Below, in pieces: positions 27,063 to 35,551 of a stretch of 64,000 nt of DNA. Within the stretch, counting starts at the first letter, position 1, and every line of letters begins with the position of its first letter. Both the position numbers and the translations under genes were made by a program. The DNA lies in assembly GCA_029974635.1 (NCBI GenBank), contig JARKQY010000022.1, positions 35,652-99,651 of the forward strand. Reading direction: 5' to 3'. A model generated the notes under the pieces. It was given only the letters and a program-made list of their open reading frames with translations, did not search any database and was not told where the DNA came from. Source of the stretch: Bacillota bacterium. Lineage in GTDB: Bacteria; Bacillota; UBA4882; UBA8346.

Positions 27063-29030
27063 ATGAATTGGTTAAAACGGCTTTTAATTGGCAGACCGTT
27101 GGAAAATGAAGCCCTGAAAGATGAAAAATACAGTGTTTTTTGGGGGCTACCGATTCTGTCAAGCGATGCCATCTCGTCGGTGGCTTATGCTACCGAAGAG
27201 ATTTTATGGGTTTTGGTCCCGGCTATCGGCTTATTTGCATTCAAACCGCTTATTGGTATTTGTTGGGCTATAATCGGACTACTTGCCATCTTAACATTTT
27301 CTTACCGTCAAACCATTCAGGCTTATCCGGGCGGGGGTGGCGCTTATACCATCGCTATGGATAATTTGGGGCCGTATGCGGGTGTTGCTGCGGGCGCAGC
27401 CTTGGCCATTGATTATACTTTGACTGTTGCCGTCAGTATTTCATCCGGCGTGTTTAATATTGCTTCCGCTTTTCCGGTATTGCTTGACTATCGGGTTTGG
27501 TTGGCCATAGGCATTTTGCTGCTAATATTCATCGGTAATTTGCGCGGTGTAAGAGAATCAGCCAAGTTATTCGGTTTTCCGGCCTATGCATTTATGTTTG
27601 CCATGATCACCATGATTATTGTCGGAGTATTCAAAGTGAAGGTGCTGGGATTTATTCCAAGGATACCCGAGAACATCCCGGAGATTGGGGCGGAACCCTT
27701 AACGATCTTCTTGATTTTAAAAGCGTTTTCGTCGGGTTGTGCTGCGTTAACCGGCGTTGAAGCCGTAAGCAATGCGGTGCCTAACTTTAAAGAACCTTCT
27801 CCCAAACGCGCGAATATGGTTTTACTGCTACTATCGCTAATTGTTCTAATATTGTTCGGCGGTATATCCTATTTGGCCAATCTTTATCATGTTGCCCCGT
27901 TAGCGCACAACTCGGTGCTGTCCCAAATCAGCGCGCAAGTTTTCGGCGGCCATAATTTTTTCTATTATTTTACCCAGATTTTTACGATGATTATATTGGC
28001 CATGGCTGCCAATACCGCTTATGCGGGTTTTCCGATGCTGATTTCCCTGATGGCTAGAGATGGTTACGCTCCCAGGCAGTTATCAACCCGGGGAAATCGC
28101 TTGAATTACTCCAACGGAATACTGATACTGACGCTAATTGCCGGTTTACTCATTGTAGTATTCGAGGCTAGCGTTTCGCATTTAATCGGATTATACGCCG
28201 TTGGAGTTTTTATTTCTTTTACTTTATCACAAGCCGGAATGTTCGTCCGCTGGCTGCGAACCAAGGAGAAAGGGTGGCAATATAAAGCGGCAATTAACGG
28301 TTTGGGCGCATTGGTCACTTTCATTGCGGTTTTTGTAATCGGGAATACCAAGTTTTTCATGGGAGCCTGGATTGTCGTTATTGTCATTCCGGTTTTAATG
28401 TTCTTCTTTTTGCGAATTAAACGGCATTATCTGGCGGTATCCCTGCAATTACGCCTGCAGCCCGAAGAATTGGAAGCTATCGATCTTTCCAAGGACGTTT
28501 ATCGGAATCATGTCATTGTACCCATTGAAAGCATTAACAAATCCAGCATCCGGGCTTTACGTTACGCGAAAACCATATCCAACAATGTTGTCGCTTTTAA
28601 CGTAGCCACCAATGCCGAAAATGAACGGCGGATCAGGGAACGCTGGCAAAAGCTGCATACCGGCATTCCATTAATTATTAAATATTCGCCGTACCGGAAA
28701 GTCATTGAACCATTGCTGGAGTTTATCGAATCCTATGAAGAGCATAATTATCGGAAAGGGGATATGATAACGGTTATTTTATCGCAGTTTGCGGTAAAAA
28801 CCTGGTGGCAGATATTCCTCCACAATCAAAGCCGGCTGTTTATCGAAAGGAATTTGTTGACTCACAAACACATCGTGGTGGCTACCATGCCATTGCAACT
28901 GAAAAAAGATAATGAGGTCATAAACAAGTATACGACTGTCAACAAACTGGCCCAAGAAGTCGACAATCATAACAAATCCCGCGTTGAAGGGGATTCACAA
29001 AATCCGGAAAAAACGGATCCGCCAAAATAA
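27063..29030 (+). CDS. kimA: KimA-type potassium importer (APC superfamily)
   Basis: 655 residues. The N-terminus KRLLIGRPLEN, SSDAISSVAYATEE and FSYRQTIQAYPGGGGAY are close to Bacillus subtilis KimA (formerly YdaO), a high-affinity potassium/proton symporter. About 12 membrane helices cover residues 25-440. The C-terminal 200 residues form a cytoplasmic domain that in the family binds c-di-AMP. The start codon ATG 27063 has only a weak GTGAGGCG ribosome site. Expression is governed by the c-di-AMP riboswitch 170 bases upstream, so the second messenger controls both synthesis and probably activity. A hairpin (GATTACAA / TTGTAAC) follows at 29031-29055. Confidence 0.9.
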   Translation: MNWLKRLLIGRPLENEALKDEKYSVFWGLPILSSDAISSVAYATEEILWVLVPAIGLFAFKPLIGICWAIIGLLAILTFSYRQTIQAYPGGGGAYTIAMDNLGPYAGVAAGAALAIDYTLTVAVSISSGVFNIASAFPVLLDYRVWLAIGILLLIFIGNLRGVRESAKLFGFPAYAFMFAMITMIIVGVFKVKVLGFIPRIPENIPEIGAEPLTIFLILKAFSSGCAALTGVEAVSNAVPNFKEPSPKRANMVLLLLSLIVLILFGGISYLANLYHVAPLAHNSVLSQISAQVFGGHNFFYYFTQIFTMIILAMAANTAYAGFPMLISLMARDGYAPRQLSTRGNRLNYSNGILILTLIAGLLIVVFEASVSHLIGLYAVGVFISFTLSQAGMFVRWLRTKEKGWQYKAAINGLGALVTFIAVFVIGNTKFFMGAWIVVIVIPVLMFFFLRIKRHYLAVSLQLRLQPEELEAIDLSKDVYRNHVIVPIESINKSSIRALRYAKTISNNVVAFNVATNAENERRIRERWQKLHTGIPLIIKYSPYRKVIEPLLEFIESYEEHNYRKGDMITVILSQFAVKTWWQIFLHNQSRLFIERNLLTHKHIVVATMPLQLKKDNEVINKYTTVNKLAQEVDNHNKSRVEGDSQNPEKTDPPK

Positions 29031-29139
29031 GATTACAATAAAATTTTTTTGTAACCTGGCATAATTATCTTCCCAGTAGAACAAAATATGATAGAACCTG
29101 TTTAAGCAGGTCAATAGTTTAAGTTATGGAGGGAAGATA

Positions 29140-30177
29140 ATGGCTAAAAACGCATTGGCGGTTGCAGAATCATCTAATCAGCCATTACAAAAATCAAAAC
29201 CGCGTTATACAGAGGCTGAAAACAGAATATTATTTGAATCATGGTGGAATCCCCAGAAGCGGCGTGAGCTGGTAAATCATCTCGGCCGTAAAATGAGCGC
29301 TTTACGAAGCCAGTTTTGCCGTTTGTTAAAAGAAAAAGGGTTGACCAATCAGGATTATTACAACATGATGCAATCCAAATATACCAATGAGTCCGGAGTT
29401 GCTCCCCGCAAAAGAAGCCGTGAGCTCAAAGCAATTGATCGGACGATATTGGAGGTGTTTTGTAAGCATCAAGCCAAAGGAAATTCCCGTTCTACGGCTT
29501 GCGATGAGTTGCAAAAAAAACTTGGCGCTCCGTTTACTCCGGCGGCTTTGAAGTTAAGATTTTATCGCTTGATAAAACGGTTACAATACTCCGATGAGGA
29601 TCTGCTTAAGCTCGGCAAGCAACTGCTGGGTGAATCAACGTCCACCGCTGGAAAAGAGACTCCGCCGGCGATTATTCCAGTTCCCGAAAAACCGGTTATC
29701 GAAATGGAATCGAAGGTAAAACCGGTAGTCAGCGTTGAAGCAACTGATAATCAAACTCAAGACAATTCTTTCTTTTATCAATTATCATCATTACCAAATA
29801 CAATTCGAATCATTGAAGAAAAATTATCCGTTATCGAGGAAAAACAACGCCATCAGTTGGATTTGCGCGGTTTTATCGAGCATTTGCTTGCCGTGGAACG
29901 GGATTTAAAGCGGGAAGATAAATTGATGGAAGAGATTCAACATTTAATGGATGAAAATGAAAACATTCGCAATAGAGCTGATAAAGAACGCGAACGTCTG
30001 AAGAAACGGGAAGAAGAGTTGGCTGAAGTGTATAAAATCTTGGAAACCATGCTTTCCGATTTCATGAGACTTGAAAGTGTATCTAAACTCGCTTCCCTGG
30101 GCGATTTTATGCACCGTTTGGAGATAACCGTAGATCAGTTCGGTAATGTATTAAAAAGCAAAAGGATTTCAATGTGA
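29140..30177 (+). CDS. SANT/Myb-like DNA-binding protein with C-terminal coiled coil
   Basis: 345 residues; ATG 29140 follows GGAGGGAAGATA. Residues 20-70 have the spaced tryptophan/arginine pattern of a SANT/Myb fold (RYTEAENRILFESWWNPQ), and residues 95-160 look like a second related helical domain. A charged linker rich in P, E and V leads to a coiled coil at about 225-310 (EEKLSVIEEKQRHQL, then a long E/R/K heptad region). This is reminiscent of, but longer than, RsfA-type prespore regulators; I would call it only a likely regulator. A cysteine-rich microprotein gene overlaps its stop codon. Confidence 0.65.
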   Translation: MAKNALAVAESSNQPLQKSKPRYTEAENRILFESWWNPQKRRELVNHLGRKMSALRSQFCRLLKEKGLTNQDYYNMMQSKYTNESGVAPRKRSRELKAIDRTILEVFCKHQAKGNSRSTACDELQKKLGAPFTPAALKLRFYRLIKRLQYSDEDLLKLGKQLLGESTSTAGKETPPAIIPVPEKPVIEMESKVKPVVSVEATDNQTQDNSFFYQLSSLPNTIRIIEEKLSVIEEKQRHQLDLRGFIEHLLAVERDLKREDKLMEEIQHLMDENENIRNRADKERERLKKREEELAEVYKILETMLSDFMRLESVSKLASLGDFMHRLEITVDQFGNVLKSKRISM

Positions 30178-30344
30178 ACCACGTTAAAAATATTTATGTG
30201 GTGAGCCAATCGGGTCTAAACATCTTAACGCCGGTTCAATGCAATGGCTGTTGTAATATAACCGACCGCAGGTTTTGTAAAATTTGGGCAATGCCTGAAA
30301 TCAGATGGAAAGATGCCGGCGGTTGCCCTGATTATCGAAAATAA
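30174..30344 (+). CDS. Cysteine-rich microprotein, coupled to the SANT-like gene
   Basis: 56 residues, from GTG 30174, overlapping the preceding stop by four bases (GTGA), which suggests translational coupling. It has four or five cysteines arranged QCNGCC ... RRFCKIW ... GGCPDY, a pattern that suggests a small metal- or cluster-binding fold. The spacing of FCKIWAMPEIRW and GGCP looks like a conserved family seen in anaerobic Bacillota, but I cannot name it. No other gene follows before the tRNA-Pro promoter. Confidence 0.65.
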   Translation: MNHVKNIYVVSQSGLNILTPVQCNGCCNITDRRFCKIWAMPEIRWKDAGGCPDYRK

Positions 30345-30353
30345 CAATCTGTA

Positions 30354-30382
30354 TTGACTGCCCGCTCAAATCATGATAAAAT
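30354..30382 (+). promoter_or_regulatory. Promoter of tRNA-Pro
   Basis: TTGACT at 30354-30359, a 17-base spacer, and TAAAAT at 30377-30382. The predicted start is about ten bases before the mature tRNA 5' end. Confidence 0.8.
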
Positions 30383-30399
30383 GTCTTGTGTCATATTTC

Positions 30400-30476
30400 C
30401 GGGCAGTAGCGCAGCTTGGTAGCGCACCACCTTGGGGTGGTGGGGGCCGTGGGTTCAAATCCCGCCTGCCCGACCA
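30400..30476 (+). tRNA. tRNA-Pro (anticodon GGG)
   Basis: A 77-base cloverleaf. The acceptor CGGGCAG pairs with CTGCCCG; the D arm is GCGC...GCGC; the anticodon stem CCACC/GGTGG encloses TTGGGGT, giving GGG; the T arm contains GGTTCAAATCC. The 3' CCA is encoded at 30474-30476. Confidence 0.95.
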
Positions 30477-30684
30477 AAAGTAACGAGGCTAGTTTAACAA
30501 GATATTTTAATACTAAAAATATACAAATATCAAAATGCAGTTTTAATTGTTATATTGTATATCTTTCGTATTTAAAGTATTTTTAACGGCCTCTTTTTCT
30601 TTGGGGATGATTTGTATTAAATTGCAGGAATTACCAAATACATATTGAATTATAAAAATAATTTGTTTGAAGGAAGTGAATAAA

Positions 30685-32196
30685 ATGAAATCCTTTCTCA
30701 AATCCAGGCCTTTTTTTAGAAAAACGGCTCTTTTGCGCCGGTTTTCCGTCTTTGGAATAAGCAGTTTGCTGATTTTTATTACTGTTACAAGCGGTTGTTT
30801 CACTTTCGTCAGTGCCGATAATTTGTCCAATTGGTTTTACAGTGTTACCTGGAGTGGTTCTCTCGGCCTCAACCCCGAAAACACCCAATGGGCTATGTTG
30901 GATGGGAAATTAACCGCAATTTCGTTGGAACAAGGCCGGTTGTTGATTTATAACCAGGATGAAAACGGGGCATGGCTGGAAACTCAATCGTTAATACCCC
31001 CGGAAACGTCTTTAACAACTTTTATTACGAAAGATATCAATGGCGACGGAATACCGGAAATTATCGCCGGCACAACCGAACCGGGATATATTTATATTTA
31101 TAAGTACGAAGATTCGCAATGGCTGTTGCACAATTATGAAAAATATATTTGGTCGTCAATTACTTATATCGCAGCCGGAAATCTAAACGGACCGGAATCC
31201 AATTTACTGGTGCAAAACCAGGACGGCTATCTGTACTTATTAAAGATCACCGCTGAGTCTCTGGATATTGTCTGGAAAAGTCCGACAGTATGGCGCCTCA
31301 TCAATTCAGCAATGGTTTTGGACATCGACAATGATTCCAATGAGGAAATTATCGTCGCCTATAAAACGGGTGGTATCGGAGTCCTAAAATTAGTTAATAA
31401 TCAAATCATTTCGGTCTGGGATAACTTTTTATGGGGAAAAATCCTGGCCTTAACCTCCGGTGACTGGGATAATGACAAATCGCCCGAGATTATGATCAGC
31501 ACCTCCCAAAAGATTATCTATGTTTTAGGTGGGAACGAGAAAGGTTATCAATTCGAAGACCGGATTACGCAACTAAATTATATTGCCGAAACTTTGGCGT
31601 TTACCAGTAATAATGAACGTAATCAATTATATTCCACCGATACTTCCGGCAAATTTCATTATGCCGAATATAATCCCAAAACAAAGCAATGGCAGGAGCA
31701 GTTTTTTTGTCAAACCGGTAGAATTTCCCAAATCATACCTGTCAGCAATGAATCCATCCTGCTATGGGCTCAAAACCGCAAACTGGCAGTGTTGAATGCC
31801 TTTAGAACCGGAAATTTGAAACTAAAGAACGATGATATTGAAGTTACGCTTACGCCATCCGCATTATACCGGAATAACGCCTGGTATGTCTCCCCCAAAG
31901 CGTTAAGCTCATTGACGGAATTGGAAATCGGAGTAACCGAGACCAAAACCACTTTCTCCGTTACAGCGGGGCAAACTACCGTTGAGATAGTCAAAACCGA
32001 TCCGGGCAGTTATAAACTAAATGGTGAAGCCAAATCAAATCAAGACCAGCTATTTATGATTGCTGAGAAGAACTTATACTTTTCCGATAAAGGCTATTTG
32101 CTATTATTTCATATCCATTTTAAAATTGATCCACCGAGCAAAACAATTTCGTATGAAATGATGGCGCCTCCTGTGGAGGTACATGAAAAGCTTTGA
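30685..32196 (+). CDS. Secreted beta-propeller (FG-GAP/VCBS-like) protein with a C-terminal stalk-like domain
   Basis: 503 residues; ATG 30685 follows GAAGGAAGTG (the open frame extends to TTG 30667 without support). A long signal peptide (residues 1-45, core SSLLIFITVTSGCF) is present; its Cys lies in a poor lipobox. Repeated blades contain acidic motifs such as KDINGDGIPEIIAG, LDIDNDSNEEIIVA and GDWDNDKSPEIMIS, typical of calcium-binding FG-GAP/VCBS repeats. The last 120 residues (LKNDDIEVTLTPSALYRNNA) resemble the copper-amine-oxidase N-terminal stalk domain common in Bacillota surface proteins. Its role is unknown; probably extracellular binding. Confidence 0.7.
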   Translation: MKSFLKSRPFFRKTALLRRFSVFGISSLLIFITVTSGCFTFVSADNLSNWFYSVTWSGSLGLNPENTQWAMLDGKLTAISLEQGRLLIYNQDENGAWLETQSLIPPETSLTTFITKDINGDGIPEIIAGTTEPGYIYIYKYEDSQWLLHNYEKYIWSSITYIAAGNLNGPESNLLVQNQDGYLYLLKITAESLDIVWKSPTVWRLINSAMVLDIDNDSNEEIIVAYKTGGIGVLKLVNNQIISVWDNFLWGKILALTSGDWDNDKSPEIMISTSQKIIYVLGGNEKGYQFEDRITQLNYIAETLAFTSNNERNQLYSTDTSGKFHYAEYNPKTKQWQEQFFCQTGRISQIIPVSNESILLWAQNRKLAVLNAFRTGNLKLKNDDIEVTLTPSALYRNNAWYVSPKALSSLTELEIGVTETKTTFSVTAGQTTVEIVKTDPGSYKLNGEAKSNQDQLFMIAEKNLYFSDKGYLLLFHIHFKIDPPSKTISYEMMAPPVEVHEKL

Positions 32197-32267
32197 ATGT
32201 ACTAGCATAATTTGAGTTCCAATTCCATAGGTTTTTAATAAAAGCCTTGAAAGGGTGTGCATGCCGT

Positions 32268-32669
32268 ATGGAATTTGAACAAGAACACAGGTTGATTCCC
32301 ATTGGTCCAATCCTTTATGGTTGTTTGATAGTTTTGGTGGTAAATCTAGTTCTTACGATATTATTTGCGGTGCTGACCGAACTCGGCTGGTTGGGGATGG
32401 TGCAGCCATATAGTAATCATTTATATTTGTTGATGAACTATTTGGCGGTAATTACCGGTTCAATTGCCGCCGGTCGCGAAAGCCAGGTAAAAGGCTGGCT
32501 GACAGGTGTTGGAGTGGGAATTTCCAGCTCAGTCATTTTGATGGGAATAAGTTCACTAACGGCTTTACCCGTGAGTTGGGGAATCTTTTTCGTAAAAGCG
32601 CTGATTAATGTTTTTATCGGGACATTCGGGGGAGTCATCGGAGTAAATTTCGCCGGGCGAAAAAATTAA
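32268..32669 (+). CDS. TIGR04086-like four-helix membrane protein
   Basis: 133 residues from ATG 32268; AAAGGGTG lies ten bases upstream. Four hydrophobic helices are visible at about residues 10-33, 45-65, 74-95 and 105-128, with small residues and glycine patches (GSIAAGR, GVGVGISSSVILMG, GTFGGVIGVNFAGR). This matches the pattern of the TIGR04086 family of uncharacterised Bacillota membrane proteins. It sits alone between a surface protein gene and a tRNA gene. Confidence 0.65.
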   Translation: MEFEQEHRLIPIGPILYGCLIVLVVNLVLTILFAVLTELGWLGMVQPYSNHLYLLMNYLAVITGSIAAGRESQVKGWLTGVGVGISSSVILMGISSLTALPVSWGIFFVKALINVFIGTFGGVIGVNFAGRKN

Positions 32670-32696
32670 AAATCGAAAACCATTGTAGATTTCAAA

Positions 32697-32776
32697 TTGA
32701 CAAATTCATATTTATTGGCTATAATTTAAAAGTAATGTGTATCGGTAGTTTTTAGACATGGGCACATTACTTTTTC
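32697..32776 (+). promoter_or_regulatory. Consensus promoter with attenuator-like hairpin before tRNA-Trp
   Basis: TTGACA at 32697-32702 and TATAAT at 32720-32725 are 17 bases apart. Directly after the expected start, AGTAATGTG at 32731-32739 pairs perfectly with CACATTACT at 32763-32771, followed by TTTTT. This is a full intrinsic-terminator shape placed between promoter and tRNA. Confidence 0.75.
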
Positions 32777-32786
32777 GGTGAAAAAT

Positions 32787-32862
<76 letters not shown>

Positions 32863-32873
32863 GTAAAACCTCA

Positions 32874-32898
32874 ATCGGTTTAGAAACCGGTTTTTTTA
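32874..32898 (+). terminator. Terminator after tRNA-Trp
   Basis: CGGTTT / AAACCG stem with an AGA-region loop and a following run of seven T. Confidence 0.75.
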
Positions 32899-32964
32899 TT
32901 GCCAAAACACCTCTAAGAATTGCAAATGCTCAAGTGTAGAAAATATTTTTTGGAGGAGTCAGTA

Positions 32965-33543
32965 ATGTCTGAGATCAAAATTCCCGTAGGTATTTCCAAC
33001 CGTCATGTCCATCTTTGCCAGGCCGATCTTGACAGCCTCTTTGGCAAAGGCCATCAATTGAAACCAACCAAGGATCTTTCCCAACCCGGCCAGTTTGCTT
33101 GTGAAGAAACAGTTACTTTGATTGGGCCCAAAGGAATCATCTCCAAAGTACGTATTTTAGGACCGGCGCGTCCGGCCAGCCAGATTGAGATTTCAAAAAC
33201 CGACAGTTTTGCTTTGGGAATTACCCCTCCGGTGCGTGATTCCGGTTCCATTCAAGATTCTCCGGGGATCATTATCGAAGGCCCGGCTGGAAGGGTCGAG
33301 CTTAAAGAAGGAGTAATCATTGCCCAACGTCATCTTCATCTACATACAGACGAAGCTGCCCGGTTCGGACTCAAGGATCGGGAGCTGATTTCGGTTAAAT
33401 TTGAAGGCGACCGGGAGGTTGTTTTTGGACGTGTCCTGGTCCGGGTCCATCCTGCCTTTAAAATGGACTTGCACCTTGATACCGATGAAGCCAATGCCGC
33501 CGGATTGACAAATGGCGCTCTGGGTGTCGTAATTAAACAATAA
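32965..33543 (+). CDS. pduL: Phosphate propanoyltransferase (PduL-type phosphotransacylase)
   Basis: 192 residues from ATG 32965; TGGAGGAGTC lies upstream, while the longer frame from 32920 has no ribosome site. The two metal-binding histidine motifs SNRHVHL (near residue 10) and AQRHLHLHTDEA (near 115) are intact. It converts acyl-CoA and phosphate to acyl-phosphate. The short form without an N-terminal encapsulation helix and the absence of shell genes nearby suggest a housekeeping acetate/propionate role rather than a microcompartment. An FmdB zinc-ribbon gene follows 15 bases later. Confidence 0.92.
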   Translation: MSEIKIPVGISNRHVHLCQADLDSLFGKGHQLKPTKDLSQPGQFACEETVTLIGPKGIISKVRILGPARPASQIEISKTDSFALGITPPVRDSGSIQDSPGIIIEGPAGRVELKEGVIIAQRHLHLHTDEAARFGLKDRELISVKFEGDREVVFGRVLVRVHPAFKMDLHLDTDEANAAGLTNGALGVVIKQ

Positions 33544-33558
33544 ACAAGGTGATAATTA

Positions 33559-33783
33559 ATGCCGATTTATGAGTTTCACTGTGCGGATTGCCGGGAGGAT
33601 TTTGAGGAATTATGCGCCATGGGATGCAGTTCGATTCAATGTCCCAAGTGTTCTTCCCAAAATACCCACAAGAAGCTTTCCAGATTTTCCGCCAAAACCT
33701 CCGGCAGTGAAGGAACCAAGTCCATTGGTGGTTCGCATTCCTGTGGTTCATGTCATGGCGGAAATTGCGGTACTTGTCATTGA
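33559..33783 (+). CDS. FmdB-family zinc ribbon protein
   Basis: 74 residues; ATG 33559 follows AAGGTGATAATTA. The typical start MPIYEFHCADC and a second CPKC at about residue 32 form the zinc ribbon. The tail is rich in Cys, Gly and His (SCGSCHGGNCGTCH), adding possible metal ligands. FmdB proteins are putative regulators of unknown mechanism. It is probably co-transcribed with pduL. Confidence 0.85.
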   Translation: MPIYEFHCADCREDFEELCAMGCSSIQCPKCSSQNTHKKLSRFSAKTSGSEGTKSIGGSHSCGSCHGGNCGTCH

Positions 33784-33790
33784 TGCTTAT

Positions 33791-34106
33791 TAAAGCGGAG
33801 CTTTAATATAAAAATTATCTACGATAATTCCTTATTAACGCGGAGCTTTAATATAAAAATTATCTACGATAATTCCTTATTAACGCGGAGCTTTAATTTG
33901 AAAATTATCTACGATAATTCCTTATTAACGCGGAGCTTTAATTTGAAAATTGTCTACGATAATTCCTTATTAACGCGGAGCTTTAATTTGAAAATTGTCT
34001 ACGATAATTCCTTGTTAAAGCAAAGCTTTAACCTTGAAAATTGTTTATGACAATTCCTTATCAAAGTAGAGTTTTGATCTATAAGTTGTCTACGACAATT
34101 CTTGTA
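33791..34106. repeat. Tandem array of seven 45-bp double-hairpin units (family A)
   Basis: Units begin at 33795, 33840, 33885, 33930, 33975, 34020 and 34066. Each holds two small dyads: TTAAAGCGGAGCTTTAA-type and AATTATCTACGATAATT-type. Unit 6 changes the first to TTAAAGCAAAGCTTTAA and unit 7 to TCAAAGTAGAGTTTTGA. In the last units the second becomes AATTGTCTACGACAATT, so both stems are kept by paired changes. There is no spacer between units. Confidence 0.92.
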
Positions 34107-34119
34107 GCGTGGATGACTA

Positions 34120-34148
34120 TTGTATGATATATTCATCTGTGGTATATT
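34120..34148 (+). promoter_or_regulatory. Likely ilvC promoter
   Basis: TTGTAT at 34120-34125 and TATATT at 34143-34148 are 17 bases apart. It lies downstream of the repeat array, so the array would not be in the ilvC mRNA if this promoter is the main one. Confidence 0.5.
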
Positions 34149-34207
34149 ATTATATAAATAAGAGAAGTTAAAACCAATTCAAAGAATCTAAAGGAGGTTA
34201 AGTACTT

Positions 34208-35308
34208 ATGGCGAAAATTAATTTTGGAGGAGAAGTAGAAACGGTTGTAACCCGGGACGAATTTCCTCTTTCCAAAGCTCGTGAAGTGTTAAAAGATGAA
34301 GTTATAACTGTATTGGGTTATGGGGTCCAAGGACCCGCTCAAGCCTTAAATATGAAGGAAAACGGTTTGAATGTCATCATCGGACAATCCAAGAGCTTTT
34401 CGAAAGACTGGGATCGGGCGGTGAAAGACGGCTGGGTCCCGGGTAAAGATCTGTTTGAAATTGAGGAAGCGACTGCGAAAGGCACCATTATCATGATGCT
34501 GGTGACCGACGCCGCCCAACGGCAGATTTGGCCGTTGGTCAAGAAAAATTTGAAAAAAGGTGACGCTTTATATTTCTCCCATGGCTTTTCCATTGTTTAC
34601 AAGGATCAGACCCAGGTGATACCTCCGGATGATGTAGACGTAATCCTGGTAGCCCCCAAAGGCTCCGGTACATCGGTCCGGCGGAATTTCCTTTCCGGCG
34701 CGGGAATCAATTCCAGCTACGCCGTATACCAGGACTATACCAAACGGGCGACGGACCGTTGTTTAGCAATCGGGATCGGAGTCGGCTCGGGTTATCTATT
34801 TCCGACCACCTTTGAAAAGGAAGTATTTAGCGATCTTACCGGAGAACGCGGCGTCTTAATGGGTGCCCTGGCGGGAATCATGGAAGCTCAATATGAGGTA
34901 TTGCGGGAAAACGGTCATTCTCCCAGTGAGGCTTTTAATGAAACGGTGGAAGAATTAACCCAAAGCCTGATTCGCCTGGTTGATGAGAATGGTATGGACT
35001 GGATGTATTCCAACTGTTCCGCTACCGCGCAACGGGGCGCCCTGGACTGGAAACCGCGTTTTCGGGAAGCGGTATTACCTGTCTTTAAAGAGTTATATCA
35101 ACGGGTTAAAGAAGGCGCTGAAACCGCCCGCGTGATTAGTGAATGCAGCAGCCTCGATTATCAAGCGAAGTTGAATCAAGAGCTGGCGGAGATTCGGAAT
35201 TCCGAGCTGTGGCAAGCGGGAGCGGCGGTTAGAAGCCTGAGGCCGAAAGAGCCGGAACGCAAGATTACCGAAGCCACCAAAGGCGTTCAAGGCAGGGGAG
35301 AAGCGTAA
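34208..35308 (+). CDS. ilvC: Ketol-acid reductoisomerase
   Basis: 366 residues; ATG 34208 follows AAAGGAGGTTAAGTACTT. The Rossmann motif GYGVQGPAQA is near residue 38 and the cofactor-selecting loop is GQSKSFSKDWD. LVAPKGSG and the magnesium-binding DLTGERGVLMG follow. The C-terminal knotted domain is complete, and the protein is about 30 residues longer than the usual 330-residue class I enzyme. It makes dihydroxyvalerate and dihydroxymethylvalerate for valine, leucine and isoleucine. No other ilv or leu gene is nearby, so the gene is a stand-alone unit ending in its own terminator. Confidence 0.95.
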   Translation: MAKINFGGEVETVVTRDEFPLSKAREVLKDEVITVLGYGVQGPAQALNMKENGLNVIIGQSKSFSKDWDRAVKDGWVPGKDLFEIEEATAKGTIIMMLVTDAAQRQIWPLVKKNLKKGDALYFSHGFSIVYKDQTQVIPPDDVDVILVAPKGSGTSVRRNFLSGAGINSSYAVYQDYTKRATDRCLAIGIGVGSGYLFPTTFEKEVFSDLTGERGVLMGALAGIMEAQYEVLRENGHSPSEAFNETVEELTQSLIRLVDENGMDWMYSNCSATAQRGALDWKPRFREAVLPVFKELYQRVKEGAETARVISECSSLDYQAKLNQELAEIRNSELWQAGAAVRSLRPKEPERKITEATKGVQGRGEA

Positions 35309-35328
35309 AACTAAATTAAGAATACGAT

Positions 35329-35368
35329 AAAAACCCATTATGACTTTAAAAGTTATAATGGGTTTTTA
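35329..35368 (+). terminator. ilvC terminator
   Basis: AAAACCCATTATGAC pairs with GTTATAATGGGTTTTT around a short loop at 35346-35350. Long stem and T run make it a strong intrinsic terminator; A run on the left lets it act both ways. Confidence 0.85.
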
Positions 35369-35397
35369 ATTATATTTAAATCCGAATTCGGGAAACC

Positions 35398-35504
35398 TAG
35401 TAAAACGTTCTCTAAATAACTTAGCAGTATAACTTAAGAACGTTTTACTAAAGTAGAGCGTTTCCGCCATTTCTGAATGCCGTTTATTTACGATACGCTC
35501 TACT
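35398..35504. repeat. Two adjacent hairpins; the second is family B, copy 2
   Basis: TAGTAAAACGTTCT at 35398-35411 pairs perfectly with 35437-35450. Next to it AGTAGAGCGT at 35452-35461 pairs with ACGCTCTACT at 35495-35504. The loop of the second hairpin (CATTTCTGAATGCCGTT) matches, in reverse complement, the loop at 16544-16560. Confidence 0.75.
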
Positions 35505-35551
35505 AGTTAGCATGAAAATAGAAGATCGGAAAACAGTGTGGGGGGATTTAA

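Noticed and set aside
29031..29112. Strong terminators after kimA
   Set aside because: GATTACAA/TTGTAAC and AACCTG/CAGGT hairpins exist, but neither has a proper T run.
33791..34106. CRISPR array
   Set aside because: Units are directly joined with no unique spacers, each unit is itself two hairpins, and no cas genes are near.
35329..35551. T-box or amino-acid riboswitch linked to ilvC
   Set aside because: The structures are downstream of ilvC, and no T-box core or specifier loop is visible upstream of it.
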